Position numbers and translations under genes: made by a program
Part shown: positions 19,156-27,981 of the stretch, piece by piece
How positions within the stretch are numbered: position 1 is the first letter of the stretch
How the letters are laid out: each line of letters opens with the position of its first letter
The notes under the pieces: model-generated
The model's input: the letters and a program-made list of their open reading frames with translations, nothing else
What the model was told of the DNA's origin: nothing
Databases searched by the model: none
DNA from: Parabacteroides chongii
Lineage (GTDB): Bacteria > Bacteroidota > Bacteroidia > Bacteroidales > Tannerellaceae
Reading direction: 5' to 3'
DNA: 64,000 nt
Assembly (NCBI RefSeq): GCF_029581355.1
Contig: NZ_CP120849.1
Location: 3,318,501 to 3,382,500, forward strand

Positions 19156-19605
19156 TTATTCAGCTTTTTCTTCAGCGCTGGTTTCTGTTTCAGCTGTTGC
19201 TTCTTCAGCGACAGGTTCTTCCTCCGGTGTGAAGTCTGTGATTTCAGCTCCGATCAGGATGTTATACCATGTCAGCAATTTTTTGATATCGCTCGGATAT
19301 ACTCTTTCGCGGTCAAAATCAGGTAAAACTTCAGCAAAATAAGTACGCAATTCCTTTGTGTCGGAAGGTACTGTTACTTTGGCTCCGTTTTCTTTATTTT
19401 TTACGCTGGTAAGCACTTCGTGCAAAGGAACTTCAGTCTCGTTCGTGTAAATAGCGATATCACCAAGCGAGATCACTTTATCTTTTGCATAAGCTGGTAC
19501 TCTTTTTTTATCTGTCAGCGATTCGACAATCAGCATGTTCTTTCCGTGGGAAACCAATCTAAATAATCCCGGTTTTCCCGAAATAGACAAAATAGTCTTC
19601 AACAT
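19156..19605 (-). CDS. DUF5606 family protein
   Basis: A 149-residue soluble protein with MLKTILSISGKPGLFRLV at the start and LLTWYNILIGAEITDF near the end, matching the Bacteroidetes DUF5606 family of unknown function. The last about 20 residues are an acidic Glu/Ala/Thr-rich tail. It follows coaE by 66 bp, with its own TAnnTTTG element in the gap, so it can be expressed separately from the nusB-coaE genes. No catalytic motif is visible. Confidence 0.8.
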   Translation of the reverse strand: MLKTILSISGKPGLFRLVSHGKNMLIVESLTDKKRVPAYAKDKVISLGDIAIYTNETEVPLHEVLTSVKNKENGAKVTVPSDTKELRTYFAEVLPDFDRERVYPSDIKKLLTWYNILIGAEITDFTPEEEPVAEEATAETETSAEEKAE

Positions 19606-19642
19606 AATCTTTGTTTTCTAATAGTGTTAAACTTTAAAGCTG

Positions 19643-19650
19643 CAAATGTA
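19643..19650 (-). promoter_or_regulatory. Bacteroidetes -7 element for the DUF5606 gene
   Basis: The minus strand reads TACATTTG, matching TAnnTTTG, 38 bp upstream of the start codon. Confidence 0.5.
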
Positions 19651-19671
19651 GCATAACTATACGATTTATTC

Positions 19672-20244
19672 CTATAAAGATGCCAGAAATTTTTCAACCT
19701 GGGGCAGTAAAGCCTGCTTATCGTCATTGTAGATAACATAATCGGACCAGTCTCTTTTTGTTTCATCCGGCAGTTGGTTCTCAATACGGCGAATGATTTC
19801 TTCCCGGGCAGTATTATCCCGTGAAACCGCCCGTTCGATACGGATCTCCTGGGGGGCATATACCATCAGGCTTTTGTCAACGACTTTGTTGAAGCCCGAT
19901 TCGAAGAGAATTGCCGATTCGATAGCACATATGGGGCTGGTCTGAGCTTTTGTCCAGGCGGAAAAATGATTGTTCACTTCCGGATGGATAATGGCGTTTA
20001 CCTGTTGAAGATATTCCGGATTAGTGAATATATGGGAAGCCAGTAGCTTCTTGTTCAGTCCTTTGTCGGTATAAAGGTCGTCTCCGAACAAAGCAGTGAG
20101 CTTTTCTTTGATTGCCGGTGATGTTTCGGTCAGAATCTTACTCTCCGTGTCAGCTACGTAGACCGGTATTCCATACAGGTTCAGCAAGGAAGCAATGACC
20201 GATTTGCCACTTCCTATACCACCGGTTATTCCGATTTTGATCAT
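19672..20244 (-). CDS. coaE: Dephospho-CoA kinase
   Basis: CoaE phosphorylates dephospho-CoA to complete coenzyme A synthesis. From the ATG at 20244 it is 190 residues long, usual for the family, and opens with MIKIGITGGIGSGKS, the P-loop. A later segment carries AIESAILFESGF and the Arg-rich lid (RIERAVSRD). The ATG overlaps the stop of the ybbR gene as ATGA, so translation is probably coupled. The frame is open further upstream, but that extension is ybbR shadow. Confidence 0.95.
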   Translation of the reverse strand: MIKIGITGGIGSGKSVIASLLNLYGIPVYVADTESKILTETSPAIKEKLTALFGDDLYTDKGLNKKLLASHIFTNPEYLQQVNAIIHPEVNNHFSAWTKAQTSPICAIESAILFESGFNKVVDKSLMVYAPQEIRIERAVSRDNTAREEIIRRIENQLPDETKRDWSDYVIYNDDKQALLPQVEKFLASL

Positions 20245-21251
20245 TGAAGGTTGTTTTGTTCCAGGATGAATTCTATTTTGTCCGGGACAAGCGTTGTGGT
20301 GGTTACCCAATCCGGCTTTTTCGTCAGTTGGATTGGTAGGGTACCCGACACGTTTTGTTCCAGATCTTTAAATGAAAATTTGATCTCAAATGCGTCTTCC
20401 GATAAGTCCTTGAACCGGGACAATGGAATACTGCATGTAACTTTTGCTACAGACGGGAAAGTACGCAACGTATAGTGCGAAGGTAAATCCGTACAAAGAA
20501 CCGGTATTTCCAGTGTTTTTTCCGTAAATTCCTCTATAGGAATCGTGATGGTAACGCTCGTCGGGTCATAAGTCGCTTCGCTGACCTTTTGCAGTTGTAC
20601 CGTCTTGGTGATTGTTTTGTTGCCTTTTTTTATTTCAGTAAATACCGTTTTAGCCTGGTTCAGGGTATCCAGTACTACATCACTGGCATATACACTGATA
20701 TTCATCGGTGAGATCGTTATGCTTCCGGATACGTGGAAACCTGGATTTGTCTGGATTGTCCCGTTGAAAACCACCGGGATATCTTTCTTGATGCGTTTAC
20801 TGTAAGGCGCTTCAATGTACTGAGGTTCGAAACCTACCAGCGAAGTGGTTGCCAGCAATTGTTTTTGGATATCGTTCTCAATCGCTTTTTTCGCAATGGA
20901 TAAAGAGCCGCTTTTCTCTGCCTGATTTTTCATGTTCATTTCGATCGGGGCAAACGATCTCCCGAAGGAATAGTTCAGCAGAACACTTCCTTTATCTTTT
21001 ACTTTAGCAATCACCTCCTGCGGAGGCGTTTCCGTAAAAGAAATATCGGGTGGGATATTCTTATATCTGACCGGTATGTTGATCTCTATTTCGTATTCCT
21101 GCTGAAGGCTCTGCAATAGCCAAAAGCCTAATGACAGTAGTACAAAAAAGAAAAAGATTAATGCTTCTTTCCATCTCTGACGACGCAGAAAAGCATTAAT
21201 CTTCATCCGGGCAGACTTGAATGATTGATTTATATTATCAAGCTGCGGCAT
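20241..21251 (-). CDS. YbbR-like domain protein
   Basis: A 336-residue protein with one N-terminal membrane segment (about 29-48, EALIFFFFVLLSLGFWLL) and an extracytoplasmic region of YbbR-like beta repeats (PVRYKNIPPDISFTETPPQEV, VTITIPIEEFTEKTLEIPV). In Firmicutes YbbR (CdaR) regulates the diadenylate cyclase CdaA; no such cyclase gene is seen here, so that role is not shown. It lies 12 bp after yajC and overlaps coaE by 4 bp. Confidence 0.85.
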   Translation of the reverse strand: MPQLDNINQSFKSARMKINAFLRRQRWKEALIFFFFVLLSLGFWLLQSLQQEYEIEINIPVRYKNIPPDISFTETPPQEVIAKVKDKGSVLLNYSFGRSFAPIEMNMKNQAEKSGSLSIAKKAIENDIQKQLLATTSLVGFEPQYIEAPYSKRIKKDIPVVFNGTIQTNPGFHVSGSITISPMNISVYASDVVLDTLNQAKTVFTEIKKGNKTITKTVQLQKVSEATYDPTSVTITIPIEEFTEKTLEIPVLCTDLPSHYTLRTFPSVAKVTCSIPLSRFKDLSEDAFEIKFSFKDLEQNVSGTLPIQLTKKPDWVTTTTLVPDKIEFILEQNNLQ

Positions 21252-21263
21252 ATTTGTTGTTCC

Positions 21264-21575
21264 TTATTTTTGCTGTGCGTCTTCTGATGAAGCAAAGATA
21301 GAAGTTTTATCGACACGGATACGTACTCCGTCTGAAATTTCTATCAGCATATAAGTGTCACCGATTTCTTTAATCTTTCCGTAGATACCTCCGGCTGTAA
21401 TCACTTTATCACCAGCTTTCAACGCTTCACGCGATTTTTGGATCTCTTTCTGCTTTTTCTGTTGCGGACGGATCATAAAGAAATAGAAGATCGCAACGAT
21501 AACCACCATCATTAGGATGCCTGACCACTGTGACTGGCCTCCGGCAGCCTGAAGTAAAATACTAACTAAGCTCAT
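21264..21575 (-). CDS. yajC: Preprotein translocase accessory subunit YajC
   Basis: A 103-residue single-pass membrane protein: a hydrophobic helix (about 18-36), then FFMIRPQQKKQKE and AGDKVITAGGIYGKI, both conserved in YajC. YajC associates with SecDF-SecYEG. The gene lies between nusB and ybbR; a TACATTTG element at 21621-21628 (minus strand) may give it its own promoter. Confidence 0.95.
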   Translation of the reverse strand: MSLVSILLQAAGGQSQWSGILMMVVIVAIFYFFMIRPQQKKQKEIQKSREALKAGDKVITAGGIYGKIKEIGDTYMLIEISDGVRIRVDKTSIFASSEDAQQK

Positions 21576-21638
21576 AATTAATTATATTCATTTATAAATT
21601 TGTACCAAGTTGACTAGCTACAAATGTAAGTATAATAA

Positions 21639-22565
21639 TTAGTCTTTAAGCAATACCTTTTCTTTTTTTAACTCGGATACGATAGAATCTAATATACCGT
21701 TGATAAATACTCCGCTCTTTGGCGTACTGTAATATTTTGCAATGTCGATATATTCGTTCAGTGTGACGTTGATAGGTATTGACGGGAATGTCATGATCTC
21801 TGCCAGTGCAACCTGCATGATGATCAAGTCCATATTGGCAATACGTTCAGCTTCCCAGTTCTTCATATGCTTGTTGATGCGTTCGCGATATTCAGCGCCT
21901 TTCAACAAAGACTGGCGGAACAGTTTAATTGCAAACGACTGGTCTTCCAGATCTTTGAACATCGGCAACAGTTTCTGCTTGCTTCCGCTTTTTTCCTCAA
22001 ATTGCTTGATCGTTTTTAATGTAAACGTTTCGACGATTCCGATATCGTCGTTCCAGTAGATGCTTTTGTCTTCCAGGTAATCTTCGATAACTTCATTACC
22101 ACAGATTAACTTTTTGAATACGGCACGCCAGAATTCCTTGTCTGTTTCGTACGAATCGTTCTCGTTGTCCAGATATTCGTTGTACAAATCCGAAGCCAGG
22201 ATTATATCCAATACATTCTTGATGAAGTCTTCGTCGTTAACCCATGACAACCCTTGTTCTGCTACATATTTTTGGAGAGCTTCGTTTTCTGCCACCTGGG
22301 CGGTGAAACGGTTATCCACCAAACGGGTATTGGGGTTCAATTCGGCATAAGTCGGCATGTACTTGCTTTTTTTAGCGTCGAGTGTCCGTCTTTGCAGGTT
22401 AGTGACTTCGATAATAAGAAGAAGGAAATAGTGATATAAGTCATACGACTTCCGTAAGCTGAAAAGCAATTCATTTTCCGCTACTTTGAGGTCATTGTTT
22501 CCGTTTTGATAGAATGAGTAAACTATCTGTAAAACTTTAATGCGGATTAAAATTCTGTTGATCAT
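21639..22565 (-). CDS. nusB: Transcription antitermination factor NusB, long form
   Basis: The C-terminal about 140 residues carry the NusB RNA-binding fold, with RMINKHMKNWEAERIANMDL-like helices and the ending PINVTLNEYIDIAKYYSTPKS. At 308 residues the protein is about twice the length of E. coli NusB; the extra N-terminal half (MINRILIRIKVLQIVYSF onward) resembles a helical extension seen in other Bacteroidetes. It acts in rRNA antitermination with NusE. It is first in the nusB-yajC-ybbR-coaE group and has a -7 element 35 bp upstream. Confidence 0.88.
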   Translation of the reverse strand: MINRILIRIKVLQIVYSFYQNGNNDLKVAENELLFSLRKSYDLYHYFLLLIIEVTNLQRRTLDAKKSKYMPTYAELNPNTRLVDNRFTAQVAENEALQKYVAEQGLSWVNDEDFIKNVLDIILASDLYNEYLDNENDSYETDKEFWRAVFKKLICGNEVIEDYLEDKSIYWNDDIGIVETFTLKTIKQFEEKSGSKQKLLPMFKDLEDQSFAIKLFRQSLLKGAEYRERINKHMKNWEAERIANMDLIIMQVALAEIMTFPSIPINVTLNEYIDIAKYYSTPKSGVFINGILDSIVSELKKEKVLLKD

Positions 22566-22600
22566 CGTTTGAAGGAACTACTTTATTATAAATTAGGATG

Positions 22601-22608
22601 CAAAGGTA
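22601..22608 (-). promoter_or_regulatory. Bacteroidetes -7 element for nusB
   Basis: The minus strand reads TACCTTTG, matching TAnnTTTG, 35 bp upstream of the nusB start. Confidence 0.55.
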
Positions 22609-22778
22609 GTCAATCTTTTGATAAAAGTGCCTCGCTTTATTTAATTTTACATGTGTTAGGCGTTATTTTACACTTTCAAACGTAAAATGAGATATTTTGA
22701 TGCGTTAAAATAGTTGTTGTTTAAAAAAAAATGCACATATTTGAAGCAAGTTATGAATATTGGGTGGGTTTTTAACAA

Positions 22779-23153
22779 ATGTTGGCTAATATGGATGAGT
22801 CGGTGAAGAAAATACAGGTTGAAGGTGGCGATAAAGAGATTTTGTACTCTAAAGCCATAAAAGCAGGTAAGCGGATCTATTATCTGGATGTGAAGAAAAA
22901 CTTGAAAGACGATTTGTTCCTGGCGGTGACCGAAAGTAAAAAGGTACAGCCTAAGAACGGAACACAGGTATCTTTCGAGAAACATAAGATTTTCCTTTAT
23001 AAGGAGGATTTTGAAAAGTTTATGGAGGGTATGAATGATGTGATCAATTACATCAAACAACGAAACTCCGAAGATCAAAAAGCACAGGCCCCGGATGCTG
23101 AGACAAATACAGACGATGGTTCGGATGAGATAAAGCTGGATATCGATTTCTAA
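22779..23153 (+). CDS. PUR-domain (DUF3276) nucleic-acid-binding protein
   Basis: A 124-residue protein with a single PUR repeat: EILYSKAIKAGKRIYYLDVKKN, then FLAVTESKKV and KIFLYKEDFEKF. Bacterial PUR proteins resemble eukaryotic Pur-alpha and bind single-stranded nucleic acid; the cellular role in Bacteroidetes is not defined. The C-terminal about 25 residues are acidic and likely disordered. Start could be the ATG at 22779 or at 22791 (MDESVKK). A strong bidirectional terminator follows. Confidence 0.88.
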   Translation: MLANMDESVKKIQVEGGDKEILYSKAIKAGKRIYYLDVKKNLKDDLFLAVTESKKVQPKNGTQVSFEKHKIFLYKEDFEKFMEGMNDVINYIKQRNSEDQKAQAPDAETNTDDGSDEIKLDIDF

Positions 23154-23168
23154 AGAGGGGGAAAAATA

Positions 23169-23210
23169 ATAACGGACTGTTTTTCTGATAAAGAAAAAAC
23201 AGTCCGTTAT
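23169..23210. terminator. Bidirectional terminator between the PUR-domain and ferredoxin genes
   Basis: ATAACGGACTG pairs with CAGTCCGTTAT, extended by complementary T5/A6 tracts around a 7-nt loop. The flanking T and A runs allow termination on both strands, fitting the convergent genes. Confidence 0.85.
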
Positions 23211-23254
23211 CTTTTATAGGTAGCCTGTTGCCAGGTTTGCCTATTTCCTGCGGT

Positions 23255-23422
23255 TTAAGCCGGATGAATTGCTTCTGTAGGACAAGCGTCAGCACAAGTG
23301 CCACAATCTGTACACATTTCAGGATCGATATGATAGATATCACCTTCCGAAATTGCTCCTACCGGACACTCGTCGATGCAAGTACCACAAGCAATACAAT
23401 CTTCACTAATTAAATAAGCCAT
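23255..23422 (-). CDS. Small 2[4Fe-4S] ferredoxin
   Basis: I translated this 55-residue gene from the sequence. It carries two complete cluster motifs: Cys9-x2-Cys12-x2-Cys15-x3-Cys19-Pro and Cys37-x2-Cys40-x2-Cys43-x3-Cys47-Pro. It matches clostridial-type ferredoxins, which carry low-potential electrons for anaerobic reactions such as pyruvate:ferredoxin oxidoreductase. It stands alone, with a -7 element upstream and a terminator downstream. Confidence 0.95.
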   Translation of the reverse strand: MAYLISEDCIACGTCIDECPVGAISEGDIYHIDPEMCTDCGTCADACPTEAIHPA

Positions 23423-23459
23423 TTTCTTAAACGTTTAAATTGATAACTATTAGTTGGTG

Positions 23460-23467
23460 CAAAAATA
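23460..23467 (-). promoter_or_regulatory. Bacteroidetes -7 element for the ferredoxin gene
   Basis: The minus strand reads TATTTTTG, matching TAnnTTTG, 38 bp upstream of the start; an ATTG box lies about 20 bp further upstream, near the -33 position. Confidence 0.55.
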
Positions 23468-23533
23468 GAGTTTTATTTGTATTTCTGCAATAAGTTCTGA
23501 TCTTTTTCGTTATTATTCAAAATTGATTGAGAG

Positions 23534-24235
23534 TTGAGACGTCTATTATTTTTATTATTGATATGTAGTCTTGCCATTCCTGGTGTGATGGCACAGAAAG
23601 AGAAGGTTAAGAATCAGCCGTATGCCGACTTGAAGTGGGTTCATTTGGGATTCCATGTCGGATTGCATGCGCAGGATTTGTTATTGACCAATACCGGTGT
23701 GGCAACCGACGGTGAGACATGGTTTGCTGAAATTCCCAGTTATTCACCCGGATTCAGTGTCGGTGTGATAGGGGATATGTATCTGAATCCTTATTTTAAT
23801 CTGCGTTTTATACCTACGGTGCATTTCGGAGATAAAAAGTTTCTGTTCCGCGAACAAGCTACCGGCGAAGAGTTCACTACTTCTGTTCGTTCCACGATCC
23901 TGAGCTTTCCTCTGAGTGTGAAATATTCAGCCCTCCGTTTGAATAATTATCGTCCTTATCTGATTGGCGGTATATTCGGAGCAATGGACCTCGGACGTAA
24001 GAAAGGAATGCCGGTCTTATTGAAAGGAGCCGATTTTGGTTTGGAATTCGGTATAGGATGTGATATTTACCTGCCGTTCTTCAAGCTCTGTCCTGAATTG
24101 AAGTTTAGTTTCGGACTGGTCGACCTGCTACAGAAAGACCGTAGTGACCTGACGGATAAAGATCTTATCAAATATCCGAATGCATTATCGAAAGCGACTT
24201 CCCGTATGGTTTCGCTGACGTTTAATTTCGAATAA
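23534..24235 (+). CDS. PorT-like outer-membrane beta-barrel protein
   Basis: A 233-residue protein with a signal peptide ending at VMAQ and a barrel-like body of alternating strands (VHLGFHVGLHAQDLLL, SVKYSALRLNNYRPYLIGG, LEFGIGCDIYLPF), ending in Phe-Glu after MVSLTFNFE. It resembles PorT, a barrel needed for type IX secretion in Porphyromonas, though PorT-like proteins also occur without that system. The start is TTG at 23534: an in-frame stop lies just upstream and no ATG precedes the signal peptide. Its 3' end overlaps the convergent cdsA gene by 14 bp. Confidence 0.8.
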   Translation: MRRLLFLLLICSLAIPGVMAQKEKVKNQPYADLKWVHLGFHVGLHAQDLLLTNTGVATDGETWFAEIPSYSPGFSVGVIGDMYLNPYFNLRFIPTVHFGDKKFLFREQATGEEFTTSVRSTILSFPLSVKYSALRLNNYRPYLIGGIFGAMDLGRKKGMPVLLKGADFGLEFGIGCDIYLPFFKLCPELKFSFGLVDLLQKDRSDLTDKDLIKYPNALSKATSRMVSLTFNFE

Positions 24236-25055
24236 ATAGTTCTATATAAATGTAGGCGGCAGGGGCAGCCAGCATCAGGCTGTCGAACCGGTCGAGCATT
24301 CCGCCGTGGCCGGGGAGTACGTTCCCCGAGTCTTTTACACCCAGTGTGCGTTTCAACAGCGATTCGATCAAATCTCCCCAGGTGCCGAACAGGACAACGG
24401 TAGCTGATAATCCCAGCCAATTGTACCAGCTTACTTCCGGTGCATACCATGCCAGTGCTTGTGAAGCACTCAATACGACAGCCAGGCCTCCGAAGAATCC
24501 TTCCCATGACTTTTTAGGGGAAATTCGTTCAAACAATTTCCTCTTCCCGATCATCGAACCGACCAGATAGGCTCCGGTATCGTTCAACCAAATGAAAATG
24601 AAAATAGCCATAATAAATAATGGAGAATAAACGATCTGCCCCGGAGTATCCGGCAGGGCTGCTATAAAGTTCAGCATCGAAAATGTCCCGGCACAATAGA
24701 CCTGTGCAAAAATGGTAAATGCCCAGTTATTGATCGGGTTCGGGGCTTTGTAGTATAATTCGGCAACTAGTGTATATATAAGGAATAGGAGATAAGGCAG
24801 GAAGACTACACCGTCGGCCAGTTGGTTGGTGTAGGCAAAAGTGGCAGCGAATAAATAAGCCCCTCCCAATGAAGATATAGTTCGTTTGATGGAGGCCTCT
24901 TCATAATGTTTCACTAAACCGTAAAATTCCCATAAAGTCAATCCGGTAATTAAGCCGAATACAACAAGGAAAGAGATTGGATGGTAGCAAATAGCTCCCA
25001 CTAGGATCGCAACGAAAATTATACCGGTAAGCGCCCGTTTTATCAGATTTTTCAA
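24222..25055 (-). CDS. cdsA: Phosphatidate cytidylyltransferase
   Basis: CdsA makes CDP-diacylglycerol from phosphatidate and CTP, the branch point of phospholipid synthesis. The 277-residue protein has about eight membrane segments and the C-terminal family signature: SLLKRTLGVKDSGNVLPGHG, then GMLDRFDSLM, with the metal-binding Asp residues in place. It is downstream of ftsH, but a hairpin and a TAnnTTTG element in the gap suggest its own promoter. Confidence 0.96.
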   Translation of the reverse strand: MKNLIKRALTGIIFVAILVGAICYHPISFLVVFGLITGLTLWEFYGLVKHYEEASIKRTISSLGGAYLFAATFAYTNQLADGVVFLPYLLFLIYTLVAELYYKAPNPINNWAFTIFAQVYCAGTFSMLNFIAALPDTPGQIVYSPLFIMAIFIFIWLNDTGAYLVGSMIGKRKLFERISPKKSWEGFFGGLAVVLSASQALAWYAPEVSWYNWLGLSATVVLFGTWGDLIESLLKRTLGVKDSGNVLPGHGGMLDRFDSLMLAAPAAYIYIELFIRN

Positions 25056-25095
25056 TACTGTATCGTTTTGTTCGTTTGTTGATTTATTTTTCGTG

Positions 25096-25103
25096 CAAAG
25101 ATA
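25096..25103 (-). promoter_or_regulatory. Bacteroidetes -7 element for cdsA
   Basis: The minus strand reads TATCTTTG, matching TAnnTTTG, 40 bp upstream of the cdsA start. Confidence 0.55.
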
Positions 25104-25127
25104 AAGAATAAATCTAAATATATACAG

Positions 25128-25170
25128 AGAGACCGGGCAGTTCTTTCTTGAAGAATACTGTCCGGTCTCT
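25128..25170 (-). terminator. Hairpin after ftsH
   Basis: AGAGACCGG and CCGGTCTCT form a perfect 9-bp outer stem, with further internal pairing (CAGT/ACTG). It lies 24 bp after the ftsH stop. The T5 run is on the plus-strand side; on the minus strand only a weaker T/A-rich tract follows. Confidence 0.6.
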
Positions 25171-25194
25171 TTTTATTTATCGGATAAATGTTTG

Positions 25195-27255
25195 TCAGGC
25201 AATATTGTCAGTCTCACTGACATTCGCTGTAACAGCCTGGACCTTATTATCGGTTGATTGGCAGTCTGTATCTTCCGGCTTTTTATCGTCGGAAGCCTGT
25301 TTCTCATTATTCGCCTTTTCCTGTAGCTCCAGGATTTCCTGTGAGCGTGAGATCCAGGCCCGTTTACCAAAGATATGCTCCACATCTTCTGTATAGATCA
25401 CTTCCCGTTCGAGTAGAACCTGTGCCAGTTGGTTGTGTCCTTCTGCATTTTCTGACAGGATTTTCTTTGCGCGTTCATATTGTTCGTTGATGATCTTTTG
25501 TACTTCCTGGTCGATCATGCGGGATGTCTCTTCACTGTATGGTTTAGTGAATCCCCAGTCCTGACCGGTTGAATCGTAATAATTCAGGTTCGGAAGTTTA
25601 TCACTCATACCGAAATAAACCACCATGGCATATGCCTGTTTGGTTACACGCTCCAGGTCGTTGGATGCACCGGTCGAGATCTTACCGAGGAACAATTCTT
25701 CGGCAGCACGTCCGCCCAGTGTTGCACACATTTCGTCGAGCAATTGTTCGCGCGTAGTGATCTGACGTTCTTCCGGCAGATACCAGGCAGCTCCAAGAGC
25801 TTTACCTCGCGGTACAATCGTTACCTTTACCAACGGGTTGGCATGTTCAAGCAGCCAGCTCAATGTGGCATGTCCGGCTTCGTGGTTGGCGATGCTGTTG
25901 CGTTCGTCAGCTGTAGTTATTTTAGTCCGTTTTTCCAGACCGCCGACAATACGGTCTACAGCATTCATGAAATCTTCTTTTTGTACAAATTTCTTTCCGC
26001 TACGGGCTGCGATCAAGGCTGCTTCATTACAAACATTGGCAATATCGGCACCTGAGAATCCCGGAGTCTGGCGAGCCAGAAATTCAGCATCGACACTTTC
26101 GTCTATCTTGATCGGGCGTAAATGTACGCCGAATATTTCTTTACGTTCATTCAGGTCGGGCAATTCCACATGGATCTGACGGTCGAAACGTCCTGCACGC
26201 AGTAAAGCCTTATCCAGAATATCGGCGCGGTTGGTTGCTGCCAGGATAATCACACCGCTGTTTGAACCGAAACCGTCCATTTCTGTCAGCAACTGGTTCA
26301 AGGTATTCTCACGCTCGTCGTTGCTGTTCATGTTTACGTTTTTGCCACGGGCACGACCTACGGCATCAATTTCATCGATGAACACGATGCAAGGCGACTT
26401 CTCTTTAGCCTGGCGGAACAAGTCACGAACACGTGATGCACCCACGCCGACAAACATTTCAACGAAGTCTGAACCCGACAGTGAGAAAAACGGAACATCC
26501 GCTTCACCTGCTACAGCCTTTGCCAGCAACGTTTTACCTGTTCCCGGAGGACCTACCAAGAGAGCTCCCTTCGGAATTTTACCACCCAGTTCCGTATATT
26601 TTTCAGGATTTTTGAGGAACGAAACGATTTCTTCCACTTCCTGTTTGGCCTCTGACAAACCTGCTACATCTTTAAATGTCACTTTCCGGTCATTATCTTT
26701 GTCAAAGAGTTGTGCTTTCGCTTTGCCGACACTGAATACTCCACCTGGACCACCGCCTGCACCGCCGGACATTCTTCTCATCAGGAAAATCCATACGGCA
26801 ATGATCAGGATGATCGGTCCGAAAGAAACCAAAAAGTTCCATATGGCATCATCTCCTTCTTCGAAGCGCACTTGTGTGTCGACATGATTATCTGTCACCG
26901 CTTTATCGTAAAAATCGGAAAATTTGTCTGCAGATGGTATCTTTACGTATACTTTCGGGTTAGTCCCCAGTGCTGTGCTGTCACTTTTAAATACCAATCC
27001 TTTCTTTCCGCTTTTAACGGTGGCTTCAACCAGATTTTTCTTGTTGTAGACAACCATTTTGTCAAACACATTCTCCTGAGCCAGCTTCTGGAATTCAGTC
27101 CATCCCAGCTCTTTCGATGCCGAGGAGTCGTTTGTCAGGTATAACGTAAAAAGCATTATGAATATTAGCCCGTACATCCAATACAGGTTAAACCGGAACA
27201 TTTTAGGCTTATTGTTCTTCGGCGCTTTATTAAACATGTCGTTTTTATTTTCCAT
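25195..27255 (-). CDS. ftsH: ATP-dependent zinc metalloprotease FtsH
   Basis: FtsH extracts and degrades membrane and short-lived proteins. The 686-residue protein has two membrane segments (about 23-41 and 133-153) enclosing a periplasmic domain, an AAA+ domain with Walker A GPPGTGKT at 235-242, [12 protein letters not shown] and a second region of homology, and a peptidase domain with the zinc motif HEAGH at 458-462. The C-terminal about 40 residues are charged and low complexity. It lies 28 bp after rsfS with no terminator, so the two are probably cotranscribed. Confidence 0.97.
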   Translation of the reverse strand: MENKNDMFNKAPKNNKPKMFRFNLYWMYGLIFIMLFTLYLTNDSSASKELGWTEFQKLAQENVFDKMVVYNKKNLVEATVKSGKKGLVFKSDSTALGTNPKVYVKIPSADKFSDFYDKAVTDNHVDTQVRFEEGDDAIWNFLVSFGPIILIIAVWIFLMRRMSGGAGGGPGGVFSVGKAKAQLFDKDNDRKVTFKDVAGLSEAKQEVEEIVSFLKNPEKYTELGGKIPKGALLVGPPGTGKTLLAKAVAGEADVPFFSLSGSDFVEMFVGVGASRVRDLFRQAKEKSPCIVFIDEIDAVGRARGKNVNMNSNDERENTLNQLLTEMDGFGSNSGVIILAATNRADILDKALLRAGRFDRQIHVELPDLNERKEIFGVHLRPIKIDESVDAEFLARQTPGFSGADIANVCNEAALIAARSGKKFVQKEDFMNAVDRIVGGLEKRTKITTADERNSIANHEAGHATLSWLLEHANPLVKVTIVPRGKALGAAWYLPEERQITTREQLLDEMCATLGGRAAEELFLGKISTGASNDLERVTKQAYAMVVYFGMSDKLPNLNYYDSTGQDWGFTKPYSEETSRMIDQEVQKIINEQYERAKKILSENAEGHNQLAQVLLEREVIYTEDVEHIFGKRAWISRSQEILELQEKANNEKQASDDKKPEDTDCQSTDNKVQAVTANVSETDNIA

Positions 27256-27283
27256 ACTTTGAATTCGATAATATTAACCCGGC

Positions 27284-27643
27284 TTAATCGAGATCCGGTA
27301 TCTGCGTGACTTTAACGTCCGACCACAGTGTTTCCAGATTATAGAACTCGCGTTGTTCCGGTAAGAATATGTGTACAAGAACCGTGCCATAATCCATTCC
27401 TATCCACTCGGCACTTTGGTTGCCGTCAACAGACAATGGCTTTTCTCCAGCCTCTCTACGTGCAAAATCCCATACTGAATCAGATAGGGCCGACACTTGG
27501 GTGGGGGTGCTACCTTCACAGATCACCATGTATTGGCAAATCGCTCCGGGTATCTGGGTTAAATCTACGGTTACAATATTTTTGCCTTTTTTATCTTGCA
27601 GGCCTTCTACAATTGTTTTTACTAATTCGTTTGTTTGATCCAT
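27284..27643 (-). CDS. rsfS: Ribosome silencing factor RsfS
   Basis: RsfS binds ribosomal protein L14 and blocks subunit joining when nutrients are short. The 119-residue protein has family features: IVEGLQDKKGKNIVTVDL at the start, and the conserved block SAEWIGMDYGTVLVHIFLPEQREFY (Trp, Asp, Tyr, Val-His-Phe). It is the first gene of an rsfS-ftsH unit, with a -7 element 31 bp upstream. Confidence 0.94.
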   Translation of the reverse strand: MDQTNELVKTIVEGLQDKKGKNIVTVDLTQIPGAICQYMVICEGSTPTQVSALSDSVWDFARREAGEKPLSVDGNQSAEWIGMDYGTVLVHIFLPEQREFYNLETLWSDVKVTQIPDLD

Positions 27644-27673
27644 TTATTTTTTATTGAATAATTTTCGAAGTTG

Positions 27674-27681
27674 CAAATATA
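27674..27681 (-). promoter_or_regulatory. Bacteroidetes -7 element for rsfS-ftsH
   Basis: The minus strand reads TATATTTG, matching TAnnTTTG, 31 bp upstream of the rsfS start. Confidence 0.55.
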
Positions 27682-27795
27682 CTCCTTAATTTATTATCTG
27701 CATCCTTTCTCTCTTTAATATATGTATAAACCCTGTAATTTCAAAACAGGAGAAAAAGAAAAATGTTTATTTTGATGAAATTTTTTCGCAAAATA

Positions 27796-27826
27796 TTTGC
27801 AAGAATAAAAAATGTCCGTATCTTTG
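27796..27826 (+). promoter_or_regulatory. Complete Bacteroidetes promoter for tRNA-Gln
   Basis: A -33 box TTTG (27796-27799) and a -7 box TATCTTTG (27819-27826) are separated by exactly 19 bp, the consensus arrangement. This is the clearest promoter in the window and lies 41 bp before the mature tRNA 5' end. Confidence 0.8.
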
Positions 27827-27867
27827 CACCCGTAATCGAGAAACATACTACTCGAAGCTACAAAAAC

Positions 27868-27938
27868 TGTTCTATGGTGTAATGGTAACACGTCAGATTC
27901 TGGTCCTGAAATTCCAGGTTCGAGCCCTGGTAGAACAA
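27868..27938 (+). tRNA. tRNA-Gln (anticodon CTG)
   Basis: The 71-nt sequence folds into a cloverleaf: acceptor TGTTCTA/TAGAACA with A discriminator, D stem GTGT/ACAC, anticodon loop TTCTGGT with CTG at 34-36, T arm CCAGG-TTCGAGC-CCTGG. CCA is not encoded, the usual state in this group being variable. The anticodon stem TCAGA/CCTGA has an A31-C39 mismatch next to the loop. A promoter precedes it and a terminator follows. Confidence 0.93.
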
Positions 27939-27942
27939 CAAG

Positions 27943-27974
27943 AAAGGTTTGAAATTCATTTTTCAAACCTTTTT
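27943..27974 (+). terminator. Intrinsic terminator after tRNA-Gln
   Basis: AAAGGTTTGAAA pairs with TTTCAAACCTTT around a 6-nt loop and runs into a tract of eight T residues, 4 bp after the tRNA. Confidence 0.88.
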
Positions 27975-27981
27975 TTTGTTT

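Noticed and set aside
20245..20310. Upstream start for coaE
   Set aside because: The added residues are the ybbR 3' end in another frame; MIKIGITGGIGSGKS is the expected N-terminus.
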